From assembly GCA_016935955.1 (NCBI GenBank), contig JAFGPY010000206.1, positions 1 through 24,214 of the forward strand: 24,214 bases of DNA, read 5' to 3'. This document shows positions 7,818 to 15,536 of this stretch, one piece after another. The translations under genes were made by a program, and so were the position numbers. Below the pieces are notes generated by a model. That model ran no database searches. It was not told the origin of the DNA and saw only the letters and a program-made list of their open reading frames with translations. Position 1 is the stretch's first letter, and every line of letters begins with the position of its first letter. Source of the stretch: Planctomycetota bacterium (GTDB taxonomy: Bacteria; Planctomycetota; Phycisphaerae; FEN-1346; JAACEH01).

Positions 7818-9167
7818 ATGGCAGTGCTGGTTAGCCGGAGCGTTCCCCGCACCTTATTCTCCATGGCCGTACCCATGCTTGCCGGCACGTTCGCCATGAA
7901 CGCCTACAACCTGACCGACACGTGGTTCGTGTCGCGCCTGGGCACCGACGCGCTGGCCGCCATGGGTTTCACGTTTCCGGTGGTCATGTTGTTGACCTTT
8001 GTGGCCGGCGGCATCGGAACGGGCGTCATGACGCTGGCGTCGCACGCCATCGGGCGACACGATCAGGATACGGCGTCGCGTCTAACCACTCTCGGCATTG
8101 CCCTGATCGTGCTGGTGGCCGCAGCCATGGCCTCCGTCGGGCACATGACCGTGGAACCGGTCTTCAAAGCCCTGAACGCCAAACCGGAAACGCTGCCCCT
8201 GGTCGGCCAGTACATGCGCACGTGGTACCTCGGGGCCATGTTCATGGCCCTGCCCATGCTGGGCAACGGCATCCTGATCTCGGTCGGCGATTCCAAGTCC
8301 GCCAGCGGACTGATGATGCTGGGCACCGGCCTGAACGTGGTCCTCGACTGGATCATGATCTTCGGCCACTTCGGCTGTCCGGCCATGGGTATTCGTGGTG
8401 CGGCCCTGGCCACGGTCATCGCGCAGGCGGTGGCCACCGTGTGGCTGCTCGCGCTGCTATACCGCAAGCATCGCCTGCTCGTGTTTCGCACCTGGTCCGC
8501 ACGCGATTGCCTCAGTTCGATCCGGGGCATCGTCCTCTACGGCGTGCCGAGCGTCCTGAGTATGATCCTGATGCCGATCTCGGCTACCGTGATAACGAGA
8601 ATCCTGGGCGGCTTCGGCAAGGAACCTGTGGCGGCTTGCGGCGCCGCCGGCCGCATCGAGATGTTCGCCTTCGTTATCCCGATGGCCCTGGGCATGTCGC
8701 TGACACCGTTCGTAAGCCAGAACTTCGGGGCCGGTCGCTCGGACCGCATCCGCGAAGCCCAGAGGGTCGCCTCGCGTTTCGCGGTTCTCTACGGCGGGCT
8801 GGTGGCCGTGGTGTTCTTTCTGTGCGCCCCCTGGTTGGCGTCGGCCTTCAGCGACGACCCCATGGTCGTCAAAACTCTGATCCTGTACATTCGCACCATC
8901 TCGTTCGGATATGGCCTGATGGAGGTGCACCGCTACAGCACCTTCTTCCTGACCGGCCTGCACAGGCCCTTCCTGGCGACGTTGCTCAACGGTTTCCGCG
9001 TTCTGGTGCTGCTGTTGCCGCTGTCATACCTGGGGGCCCACCTGCTGGACGTCCGTGGGGTGTTTTTCGGTCGCCTGGCGACCGACGTGATCTGCGGCAG
9101 CCTGGGCTACCTGTGGGTATCCCGGATGTGCAAGTCCGTCGCGGCACAACAGGCCGACGCCCACTGA
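7818..9167 (+). CDS. MATE family multidrug/metabolite exporter
   Basis: This 449-aa membrane protein has about 12 hydrophobic segments in two related halves, as expected for MATE proteins, which use Na+ or H+ gradients to export cationic drugs or metabolites. The N-terminal stretch FSMAVPMLAGTFAMNAYNLTDTWFVSRLG is split here as FSMAVPMLAGTF and YNLTDTWFVSRLGTDALAA, the classical first-helix signature. VVLDWIMIFG and a later FVIPMALGMSLTPFVSQNFGAGRSDRI match the second-half signature (S-L-T-P-F-V-x-Q-N-x-G-A-G). Length is typical. The ATG at 7818 has only a weak upstream purine stretch; an ATG at 7863 is less likely because it would trim the first helix. It is transcribed towards purF, with only 17 nt between the two stop codons and no clear terminator. 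The substrate is unknown. Confidence 0.9.
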   Translation: MAVLVSRSVPRTLFSMAVPMLAGTFAMNAYNLTDTWFVSRLGTDALAAMGFTFPVVMLLTFVAGGIGTGVMTLASHAIGRHDQDTASRLTTLGIALIVLVAAAMASVGHMTVEPVFKALNAKPETLPLVGQYMRTWYLGAMFMALPMLGNGILISVGDSKSASGLMMLGTGLNVVLDWIMIFGHFGCPAMGIRGAALATVIAQAVATVWLLALLYRKHRLLVFRTWSARDCLSSIRGIVLYGVPSVLSMILMPISATVITRILGGFGKEPVAACGAAGRIEMFAFVIPMALGMSLTPFVSQNFGAGRSDRIREAQRVASRFAVLYGGLVAVVFFLCAPWLASAFSDDPMVVKTLILYIRTISFGYGLMEVHRYSTFFLTGLHRPFLATLLNGFRVLVLLLPLSYLGAHLLDVRGVFFGRLATDVICGSLGYLWVSRMCKSVAAQQADAH

Positions 9168-9184
9168 ATCGACACGAGCATTCG

Positions 9185-10597
9185 TCAGAACATCGAGAGT
9201 TGGTGACGTTCCATGGCATATTTGCCGGTGTGGGCGCCGATGGGGACGGGGTAGCGGCCCGTGAAACAGGCCGTGCAGTACTGGCTCGGCGGCCGCGTGA
9301 CGCACGACAGCGTGCCGGGCACCGAGAGGTAGCCGATCGAGTCGATGCCAAGGAAGTCGGCGATTTCCTTGGGCGTGCGGCCCGAGGCGATCAGCTCGTC
9401 GGACGTTGGGAAATCGATGCCGTAGAAGCACGGGTGGCGAACCGGCGGGCTGCTGACGCGGAGGTGAATCTCTTTGGCGCCGGCATTCCGCAGGGCCTGC
9501 ATCTTGCCGCGCGTCGTCGTGCCGCGAACCACCGAGTCCTCGATCACCACCAAGCGTTTGCCCTCGACCACCTCGCGCATGATGTTCAGCTTCACCTGGA
9601 CGCTCGAAGCGCGGTCCGCCTGGTTGGGCTGGATGAAAGTGCGACCGACATAGTGGCTGCGGATGAAACCAATGTCCAGCGGGATGCCGCTCTCGCGGGC
9701 ATAGCCGGTCGAGGCCGAGTGCCCTGTGTCGGGAATGGCCACCACAACGTCTGCCTCGGTCGGATGCTCGCGTGCCAGTTGGCGTCCGAGGTTGCGGCGG
9801 ACGGCATGCACCGAGTCGCCGAAGACGTACGAATCGGGCCGCGAGAAGTAGATGTGCTCGAAGATGCAGTGCGACGGCCGCACGCGCTCTGGATGGCAGT
9901 ACGTGCTCGATCGCAGCCCCGTGTCGCTGATGTGCAGAATCTCGCCGGGCTCAATGTCGCGGATGCGCTGGACCTCCAGCATGTCGAAGGCACAGGTTTC
10001 GCTGCTGACGACATAGGCGTCGCCCAGGCGGCCGAGCGACAGCGGCCGCAGCTTGTACGGATCGCAGGCCGCGATCATGCGGTCCGGCGCCAGAATCAGC
10101 AGGCTGAAAGCCCCTTCCAAGTGGTCCAGCACGTGGGCATAAGGGTCGGCCAGATCCTGAAAGGCCACGCCGGCCAGCAGGTGGACGATGACCTCCGTAT
10201 CGTTGGTCGTCCGGAAGATCGATCCACGTGCTTCGAACTCATCGCGCAGGACCCGGGCGTTGGTCAGGTTGCCGTTGTGGGCGATGGCCACGGGGCCGCG
10301 GCTGTAGCGGACGACCATCGGCTGGGCGTTCTCGACGCGGCTCGAGCCGGTCGTGCTGTAGCGCACGTGCCCAATGGCGGCGCGGTTGCGAAGGGCAGCC
10401 AGATCCTCGCGGCCGAAGACATCGCGGACCAAGCCCATGCCGACGTGGTGCTTGATCGTCGTGCCGTCGGTCGAGGCGATGCCAGCACTTTCCTGGCCTC
10501 GGTGCTGCAGGGCGAACAGCCCCAGGTAGACCCGTTCCACGGCATCCGGATGACCGAACACCCCGAACAGCCCACAGTATTCTTTTTTATCGCTCAC
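9185..10597 (-). CDS. purF: Amidophosphoribosyltransferase
   Basis: This 470-aa enzyme catalyses the first step of purine synthesis: PRPP plus glutamine to 5-phosphoribosylamine. It begins MSDKKEYCGLFGVFG; Cys8 would be the N-terminal nucleophile after removal of a seven-residue propeptide, as in Bacillus-type PurF. LQHRGQESAGI, HNGNLTNA and NDTEVIVHLL are glutaminase motifs. The phosphoribosyltransferase domain carries VVIEDSVVRGTTTRGKMQAL (PRPP loop) and PPVRHPCFYGIDFP, where the Cys may help bind the Fe-S cluster of this class. The start is GTG at 10597; GAGG lies about 11 nt upstream. It has its own strong promoter and stands alone, without other pur genes beside it. Note that the PurM-like gene of this window is not in the same transcript. 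Confidence 0.95.
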   Translation of the reverse strand: MSDKKEYCGLFGVFGHPDAVERVYLGLFALQHRGQESAGIASTDGTTIKHHVGMGLVRDVFGREDLAALRNRAAIGHVRYSTTGSSRVENAQPMVVRYSRGPVAIAHNGNLTNARVLRDEFEARGSIFRTTNDTEVIVHLLAGVAFQDLADPYAHVLDHLEGAFSLLILAPDRMIAACDPYKLRPLSLGRLGDAYVVSSETCAFDMLEVQRIRDIEPGEILHISDTGLRSSTYCHPERVRPSHCIFEHIYFSRPDSYVFGDSVHAVRRNLGRQLAREHPTEADVVVAIPDTGHSASTGYARESGIPLDIGFIRSHYVGRTFIQPNQADRASSVQVKLNIMREVVEGKRLVVIEDSVVRGTTTRGKMQALRNAGAKEIHLRVSSPPVRHPCFYGIDFPTSDELIASGRTPKEIADFLGIDSIGYLSVPGTLSCVTRPPSQYCTACFTGRYPVPIGAHTGKYAMERHQLSMF

Positions 10598-10682
10598 AGA
10601 CGGTCCGTCCTCGCGGGCTCTTGCCCACCAACCAGTCGACGAATGTCCCGGGAAGGCATCTGATCGGCCTCAGACCCGGCTA

Positions 10683-10711
10683 AGTATACCGGGCGGCAAC
10701 CGGTCGGTCAA
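10683..10711 (-). promoter_or_regulatory. Sigma-70-type promoter of purF
   Basis: TTGACC (10711-10706), 17-nt spacer and TATACT (10688-10683) lie on the minus strand. This is one of the best promoters of the window. The start near 10676 gives a leader of about 80 nt, which contains GACGGTCCGTC, a short palindrome at 10599-10609 next to the GTG start. Confidence 0.78.
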
Positions 10712-10754
10712 CGTGTGCCCGCGATTGTTCCGCGTCAGAAGCATGCCAGTGGCC

Positions 10755-10796
10755 AAAAAGAACTCCGCCATGGCCTGTCGACCGTGGCGGAGTGCG
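10755..10796 (-). terminator. Rho-independent terminator of the substrate-binding protein gene
   Basis: ACTCCGCCA (10762-10770) pairs with TGGCGGAGT (10785-10793) and the stem extends inward by three pairs including one wobble. On the minus strand the hairpin is followed by TTCTTTTTGG. It lies about 40 nt after the stop codon of the gene at 10837. Confidence 0.85.
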
Positions 10797-10836
10797 GAAA
10801 ATCAGTGTTTGGCCCTTCGCGGCAGGGCCACAGCGA

Positions 10837-11817
10837 TTAGCGATCGTTCTTGGGACGGTCGGGATAGACCGGCACGACCTTGGCGCCGCTCTCGATGGCC
10901 TTGGTGGTCTCGGTCATGCTCTCCATATTGCTCAGCGTCACAACGTCCGCGTCCACACTCATCGTTTCAGGGAACGGGGTCTTGTTGCGGACCATGGCGT
11001 CAAGCACCCGCACGACCATCTGTCCCATGGCGGCGAACGGCGGCGCCACGACGACCTTGTTCTCGTCGACGACCTTCATGCCGGCGACCGTGCCCGACAG
11101 CAGCACGGCTCGCGATGTGGCGAGCTTGGCCAGCGGATTGCCCTCGCCGGTCGGCTCGGCGGCCGGGTTGATGAGGATCCAGCCCGCAACACTGTTCTCT
11201 TCGGCCATGACCTTATCGATGGCCGCCTGTACGCCGCCTTCGCTGACATTCGCCCGTTCGGGCCCCTTGACCGAAAACTTGGGCTGATCGAGGAACTGCG
11301 TGATGCCCTTCTCCAAGGCCAGCTGGCCGGGCGTCTCGGGGGCACTGATCACGGCCACCAGGCCGCCGTCGGGACCGATCTTCTCGGCCATCGCCGAAGC
11401 CACCATCCGTCCGACGAAGGTCAGGTCGGCGCCGATGAAGGTGCTGCGGCCCAGCGTGCCGACGGGCGGGCAGTCGCTGTAGTAGGTGACCACGGGAATC
11501 TTCTTCTCGGCCAGGGCGGCAATGGCAGCCGCAACCTCGGGCGTCGCGATGGCGTCAATAGCCACGCCGTCGGAACTCTCGGCCTGCTTCAGGGCGGCCA
11601 CTTGCTGCTCGGCCGTCGTACCCTCGCTGACCGTGATCGATGTGCCATCGAGCTTGGCCTTCATCGACGTGGCGGCCGCCGTCACCTCTTGAGCAGCATG
11701 GTTGGTGATAATGACGAAGCTCTTGGCCTCGGGCTTCTTCGGGGGCGGCTGCTTCTGCTCACAGCCGACAAACGCCACCAGCATGACCATCGCACTGACA
11801 CAGGCGAGAAATCGCAT
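10837..11817 (-). CDS. Periplasmic sugar-type substrate-binding lipoprotein
   Basis: This 326-aa protein looks like a type 1 periplasmic binding protein of the ribose/xylose ABC family. An N-terminal signal (MRFLACVSAMVMLVAFVGC) ends in a lipobox-like F-V-G-C with Cys19 as the likely lipidated residue; Phe at -3 is unusual. A Pro/Lys-rich linker follows. The binding domain shows FVIITNHAAQ, DGVAIDAIATPEVAAAI, KKIPVVTYYSDCP, STFIGADLTFVGRMVA and AAMGQMVVRVLDAM, which fit the two-lobe fold. AGAGGAGG lies 6 nt before the ATG at 11817, which decides this start over the open frame to 11916. It is followed by a strong terminator, and no ABC permease or ATPase gene is present in the window, so it is either an orphan binding protein or a sensor. 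The ligand cannot be predicted. Confidence 0.85.
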   Translation of the reverse strand: MRFLACVSAMVMLVAFVGCEQKQPPPKKPEAKSFVIITNHAAQEVTAAATSMKAKLDGTSITVSEGTTAEQQVAALKQAESSDGVAIDAIATPEVAAAIAALAEKKIPVVTYYSDCPPVGTLGRSTFIGADLTFVGRMVASAMAEKIGPDGGLVAVISAPETPGQLALEKGITQFLDQPKFSVKGPERANVSEGGVQAAIDKVMAEENSVAGWILINPAAEPTGEGNPLAKLATSRAVLLSGTVAGMKVVDENKVVVAPPFAAMGQMVVRVLDAMVRNKTPFPETMSVDADVVTLSNMESMTETTKAIESGAKVVPVYPDRPKNDR

Positions 11818-11930
11818 TGCCGTCCTCCTCTTATGTGAGCGTCTGTCCGCACCCCGGCAGGGCGCGTAACACCGTATTGCAGCGTAACCTGCAGCCGAGC
11901 AGTGTACGGTCGCCAATCCCGTTTGGCCAG

Positions 11931-11965
11931 AAAAAAACTCCCCGGCGATCCCCCGCCCCGACCGG
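11931..11965 (-). terminator. Probable terminator of the D-glutamate cyclase-like gene
   Basis: On the minus strand a short GC stem with one bulge (11959-11965 paired with 11942-11947) is followed by GGAG and seven Ts (11937-11931). It lies about 20 nt after the stop at 11983. The T tract is convincing; the stem is modest. Confidence 0.55.
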
Positions 11966-11982
11966 CCGCCTCGGCCTACCCC

Positions 11983-12828
11983 CTACCCTGGCGGCTCCCG
12001 GCCCCCGGCCCAGGCGGCGACCACGGCCCTCAGTTGCCGCAGAATCTGGTCGGTCCGCTCCAGGGCATGCCCGTCGACGGTCTTCTCCCGTCGCATGGTG
12101 CGGCCATCGACGGCGTGGCGGCTGAGAAAGAAATCGAACACCACGTGCTCGTCCACGGCGTCCAACAGCGGCAGGCCGCTCAGATGGGCCAGGCAGGCCA
12201 TCAGGCCGTAGGCGCCCCAGTTGGAGGTCGTGGCGGCAATCAGGTGCGTCGTCCGCACCACGCAGGGCCGGATCTCCAGCGTCGCCAGGGCTTCCAGGAC
12301 GTTGCCCATACCGATCTCGTTGCCGCCGTCGCCGATGCCGATGGTCAGGCAGGCGGCCTCCTCGAACAGAACGCCCAGCTTGGCGGCGCGGTCGCTGATG
12401 TCCTGGTGGGCCATGTTGTAGCACCGTCCATCGGCGGCATGGCCGGGACGTTCGATGGAGACCATGGCTACAGGTTGCCAGCGGTCCAGCAGGTCAAGTG
12501 CCGGGCGGCGGCTGGCCTGAAGGTCCAGGATGGGAAACTCGATCACGCGGTAGCGCTCGGCCAGAACGTGGGCGATGGGCGGCGCGGCAACGAAGTGCGG
12601 CTCGAAGCCCATGCGTTCCAGGGCGTCGTAGAGACCCACGGCGGCAATCGGGCCGTCGGTCTCGTAAGTGCCGCCGACGGGGAAGCCCGTGGCGACGAGC
12701 ACGCGGCCGCGCGGGCAGGCCCACAGGGCCTCGGCGGCACGCATGCAATAGCGAGGCGGCAGGCAGCGGGCCACCTGTTCGATGCCGCGATCTCCGTGCT
12801 GCAGAATGACCTGTTCGATGGTTTGCAT
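11983..12828 (-). CDS. D-glutamate cyclase-like protein (DUF4392)
   Basis: This 281-aa protein matches the DUF4392/D-glutamate cyclase family, whose characterised mitochondrial member converts D-glutamate to 5-oxo-D-proline. Visible family motifs are VLVATGFPVGGTYETDGP (43-60), VSIERPG (123-129), GIGDGGNEIGMGN (164-176) and TTSNWGAYGL. The length equals the catalytic domain alone, with no N-terminal fusion. A bacterial role could be turnover of D-glutamate from peptidoglycan (inference). The ATG at 12828 has no Shine-Dalgarno sequence; the -10 box of a good promoter lies 8 nt before it, so the mRNA may be leaderless. It stands between the phosphatase gene (79 nt upstream) and the binding protein gene, and seems to be its own transcription unit. 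Confidence 0.85.
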   Translation of the reverse strand: MQTIEQVILQHGDRGIEQVARCLPPRYCMRAAEALWACPRGRVLVATGFPVGGTYETDGPIAAVGLYDALERMGFEPHFVAAPPIAHVLAERYRVIEFPILDLQASRRPALDLLDRWQPVAMVSIERPGHAADGRCYNMAHQDISDRAAKLGVLFEEAACLTIGIGDGGNEIGMGNVLEALATLEIRPCVVRTTHLIAATTSNWGAYGLMACLAHLSGLPLLDAVDEHVVFDFFLSRHAVDGRTMRREKTVDGHALERTDQILRQLRAVVAAWAGGREPPG

Positions 12829-12836
12829 GGCCGACT

Positions 12837-12866
12837 AGGATAGGATGTGCCTGGGGACTCTGGCAA
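12837..12866 (-). promoter_or_regulatory. Promoter of the D-glutamate cyclase-like gene, apparently leaderless
   Basis: TTGCCA (12866-12861), an 18-nt spacer and TATCCT (12842-12837) lie on the minus strand. Only 8 nt separate the -10 box from the ATG at 12828, so transcription should begin at or next to the start codon. Confidence 0.6.
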
Positions 12867-12907
12867 TGGAAAATGTAGCAGGGATCAGCAAGTAGACGAG
12901 CGCGGCT

Positions 12908-14356
12908 TTACGAGATGCACTTCGCCGCCAGGACGGTCACGTCGTCCTCAAGCTTGTGGCACTTGCAGTGGCCCATGAGCTGGTCGTGCAGGGCCTGGGT
13001 GGCATGGTCGGCTGTTTGCAAATCGCTGCGGGCCAGAAGGGCCTTGAGCCGGTGCATGCCGAACTGCGCCCCGTCGGGCCCCGCGGCCTCGATGACGCCG
13101 TCGGTGTAGAGCAGCAGCAGGTCCTCGGGGCCCAGGTCCACGCTGACGTCGTGGTAGACAACGTCGTCCTCGATGCCCAGCGGAATACCGCCCCGGGTGC
13201 CCAGTTCCTCGACGTGCCCGCCTGCGCGGCGAATCAGCCCCGGCGGGTGGCCGGCCACCGAGTAGACCATGCGGCCACGGTTGGGGTCGAGTAAGCAGCA
13301 CAGAGCCGTCACGTAGTTCATCTCAAAGAGCCCGACGATGGCTTCGTTGACCTGTCGCAGCACCTGACTCGGACTGCATGCGCCCTGGGCCTCATCCTGG
13401 GTGACGGCCATACGGAACGCCGCCGTGACCACACTCATCAGCAGCGCGGCGGACACGCCGTGGCCCATGGCGTCGGCCAGGTAGACCGCCAGGCACCCAT
13501 CGCGCAGGGATATGGCGTTGAGGGCATCGCCGCCGATCAGTTCGGCCGGCTCGTAGAGAATCGACATCTTGATACGGTCGGACCGCGGCAGGACACGCGG
13601 GATGAGCGCCAACTGTACCTTGCGGGCCAGTTCCATCTCGCGCGCATTGCGCTCGTTTTCGTCGGCCAATTGACGATTCTGTTGCTCGATCGTCCGATTG
13701 CGCTCGGCCAGTTGCGAGAACATGCGGCCGCGCTCGATGGCCACCGAAACCACGCCGGCGATCTGAAGGAAGAAGTCCACGTGGGCGTTGCTGTAGGCGT
13801 CGGGCCGCATGCTGTCGAAGAACAGGAATCCCACGGGCCGGCCGTCCACCACCAGTGGGCAGGTCAGCGATGATCGCATCTGCTCGTCGACGAGCATCTG
13901 TGCCGTCTCGCCGGCAGCCTTCGTCCGGCTGTAATCCGCCAGATTGTTGATGATGCGCGGTCGCCCGGTGCGGGCCAGGTCCATCAGCGAAGTCTCGGAG
14001 AACGGGCGGCTGTAGCCCTCGACGATCTGCTGCGGATTGTCGCTGCGGGCCCACTGGGACACGATCAGTTCCTGCTCATAGTTGATCGAGGCGTAGCCGA
14101 TACGATTGTAAGGGATGACGTCGGCGAACTCGTCGTAGATGAAGTTCAGCACGTCCTCCAGACGCTGGCCGCGATTGATCTGGGCCGTGATCTGGCTCAG
14201 CCGACGGAACTCGCGCCGCTGAAGCTCCAGAGCCTCCGTCAGCGACTCCACGTCGTGCCGCAGCTTTTCACAGTCGGGACGCGGCGAGGCCGTCTCGCCG
14301 ATGATGATCGGTCGTGTATCGGCTTCCGCCGGAGCCTGTGTTTCACGCTTCGCCAT
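12908..14356 (-). CDS. GAF domain plus SpoIIE/RsbU-type PP2C serine phosphatase
   Basis: This 482-aa protein joins a sensory GAF domain (about residues 60-210; LEDVLNFIYDEFADVIPYNR, SLMDLARTGRPRIINNL, SSLTCPLVVDGRPVGFLFFD) to a coiled coil (RTIEQQNRQLADENERNARE) and a SpoIIE-type phosphatase. ARKVQLALIPRVLP opens the phosphatase domain. Metal-site motifs are GGD (D277), LADAMGHGVSAALL, LLYTDGVIEA and LEDDVTVLAAK. The second Asp of the usual G-G-D-x-x-D is Asn280, which may alter metal binding. Family members dephosphorylate anti-anti-sigma factors in partner-switching pathways. No RsbV or RsbW homologue is nearby, so the target lies elsewhere. The ATG at 14356 follows GGAGAG and a strong promoter, so the open frame reaching 15580 is not coding. 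Confidence 0.9.
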   Translation of the reverse strand: MAKRETQAPAEADTRPIIIGETASPRPDCEKLRHDVESLTEALELQRREFRRLSQITAQINRGQRLEDVLNFIYDEFADVIPYNRIGYASINYEQELIVSQWARSDNPQQIVEGYSRPFSETSLMDLARTGRPRIINNLADYSRTKAAGETAQMLVDEQMRSSLTCPLVVDGRPVGFLFFDSMRPDAYSNAHVDFFLQIAGVVSVAIERGRMFSQLAERNRTIEQQNRQLADENERNAREMELARKVQLALIPRVLPRSDRIKMSILYEPAELIGGDALNAISLRDGCLAVYLADAMGHGVSAALLMSVVTAAFRMAVTQDEAQGACSPSQVLRQVNEAIVGLFEMNYVTALCCLLDPNRGRMVYSVAGHPPGLIRRAGGHVEELGTRGGIPLGIEDDVVYHDVSVDLGPEDLLLLYTDGVIEAAGPDGAQFGMHRLKALLARSDLQTADHATQALHDQLMGHCKCHKLEDDVTVLAAKCIS

Positions 14357-14405
14357 GAACTCTCCGCACCGTAGGCGTGCAGCCTCGTGCCGCTCACCTT
14401 GTGGA

Positions 14406-14434
14406 ATAATAGGGACGCAACCGTCAACTGGCAA
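14406..14434 (-). promoter_or_regulatory. Sigma-70-type promoter of the GAF-phosphatase gene
   Basis: TTGCCA (14434-14429), a 17-nt spacer and TATTAT (14411-14406) lie on the minus strand; each box has five of six consensus bases. The transcript start is near 14399, about 43 nt before the ATG. Confidence 0.78.
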
Positions 14435-14474
14435 GGACCTGTCGCCCGTCCTCGCACATTCCCCATCCCGCCGC

Positions 14475-14503
14475 TTGCAATCCGGCCCCGGCGATGATAC
14501 AAG
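14475..14503 (+). promoter_or_regulatory. Possible promoter of the amidohydrolase gene
   Basis: TTGCAA (14475-14480), 17-nt spacer, TACAAG (14498-14503) on the plus strand. Both boxes are partial matches, but the placement in the divergent gap, about 60 nt before the ATG at 14564, is sensible. Confidence 0.4.
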
Positions 14504-14563
14504 AATTCCCCGCGGCTCCCGGCAATCGGGAAGCCCGCAGGACACCTGTTGAGGAGCCACGTC

Positions 14564-15424
14564 ATGCCGGCAAAAGGCATCTTTCGCGTCGCCACGGTCC
14601 AGTTTGCCGTAACCGCCGACCCGCGACACAACGGCCGCACCATCCGCCGTTGCATGGCCCGGGCCAAAGCCGCACGGGCCGACGTGGTGCACTTCAGCGA
14701 ATGCGCCCTCAGCGGCTACGCCGGGAGTGAGTTCAAAACGTGGAAAGACTATCCCTGGGAGGCCCTGCGCGAGGAGACGGAAAGCATCCTGGCCGAGGCC
14801 GGGCGACTGAAGCTCTGGACCGTCCTGGGCAGCACGCACCCGCTCACGCCGCCGCACAAGCCGCACAACTCGCTCTATGTCATTGACCCGCGCGGCCGCA
14901 TCGTCGACCGCTACGACAAGCGGTTCCTGACCGTCAGCGACCTGGACTACTATTCGGCCGGCGACCACTGGACGACGTGGACGATCAACGGCGTGAAGTG
15001 TGCCGCCCTGATCTGCTTCGACGTGCGTTTTCCGGAACTCTACCGCGAAATCAAGAAGCTCGGCGTCAAGATGGTCTTCCAGTCGTTCTACAACGCCCGC
15101 GTGGCCAAACCAGGACCGAACATCCACACGCACATCATGCGACAGACGGCTCAGGCTCAGTGCGGCATGAACTACCTCTGGATGAGCGCCAACAATTCCT
15201 CGGCCTGGTACAGTTCGTGGCCGAGCGTCTTCATCCGTCCCAACGGGTACATCGCCGGGCAACTGCCCATGAACCGCGCCGGCATGATGGTCAACGTGGT
15301 GGACACACGGAAGGAATACTACGACGCCTCCGGCCGCTTCCGCGCCGCCGTAATGCGCGGCCAACTGCACAGCGGCACCCAGGTCCGCCGCGACCCCCGC
15401 AGCCGCAAGCGGACGACGCTGTAG
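14564..15424 (+). CDS. Nitrilase-superfamily carbon-nitrogen hydrolase
   Basis: This 286-aa protein is a member of the nitrilase/amidase superfamily, which hydrolyses non-peptide C-N bonds with a Glu-Lys-Cys triad. The triad is visible: E46 in HFSECALSGYAG, K119 in RYDKRFL and C151 in LICFDVRFPELYRE. The last is the classical elbow motif of the family. VATVQFAVTAD at the N terminus is the usual first strand. The ATG at 14564 has GAGGAG 7 nt upstream; starts further 5' are TTG codons without such a site. It has no signal peptide, so a cytoplasmic amidase is likely. It is divergent from the phosphatase gene and convergent with the ankyrin gene. The substrate (amide, carbamoyl or omega-amidase type) cannot be decided. 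Confidence 0.9.
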   Translation: MPAKGIFRVATVQFAVTADPRHNGRTIRRCMARAKAARADVVHFSECALSGYAGSEFKTWKDYPWEALREETESILAEAGRLKLWTVLGSTHPLTPPHKPHNSLYVIDPRGRIVDRYDKRFLTVSDLDYYSAGDHWTTWTINGVKCAALICFDVRFPELYREIKKLGVKMVFQSFYNARVAKPGPNIHTHIMRQTAQAQCGMNYLWMSANNSSAWYSSWPSVFIRPNGYIAGQLPMNRAGMMVNVVDTRKEYYDASGRFRAAVMRGQLHSGTQVRRDPRSRKRTTL

Positions 15425-15433
15425 TCTGTGTAG

Positions 15434-15503
15434 CCCGGCCGCCCTCGGCCGGGGTGTAGGGGCACGGCCTGCTTGTCCCGAGCGCAGCCGAGGGGCCGTG
15501 CCC
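15434..15503. repeat. Double palindromic intergenic element containing dispersed-repeat copy 2
   Basis: Two hairpins follow each other between convergent genes. The first pairs CCCGGCCG (15434-15441) with CGGCCGGG (15446-15453) over a 4-nt loop. The second pairs GGGCACGGCC (15460-15469) with GGCCGTGCCC (15494-15503). The second loop contains 15476-15495, whose reverse complement matches 2503-2522 at 16 of 20 positions. The layout resembles REP-type elements. It may also stop transcription from either side, although only a short GTTTTG follows. Confidence 0.65.
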
Positions 15504-15536
15504 GCGTAGCGACTGTTTTGCAACCACGCGGCCAAC

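Noticed and set aside
7922..10663. A 913-residue open frame on the plus strand across the MATE and purF genes
   Set aside because: It is a shadow of MATE (same strand, other frame) and of purF (opposite strand), both of which have clear family motifs.
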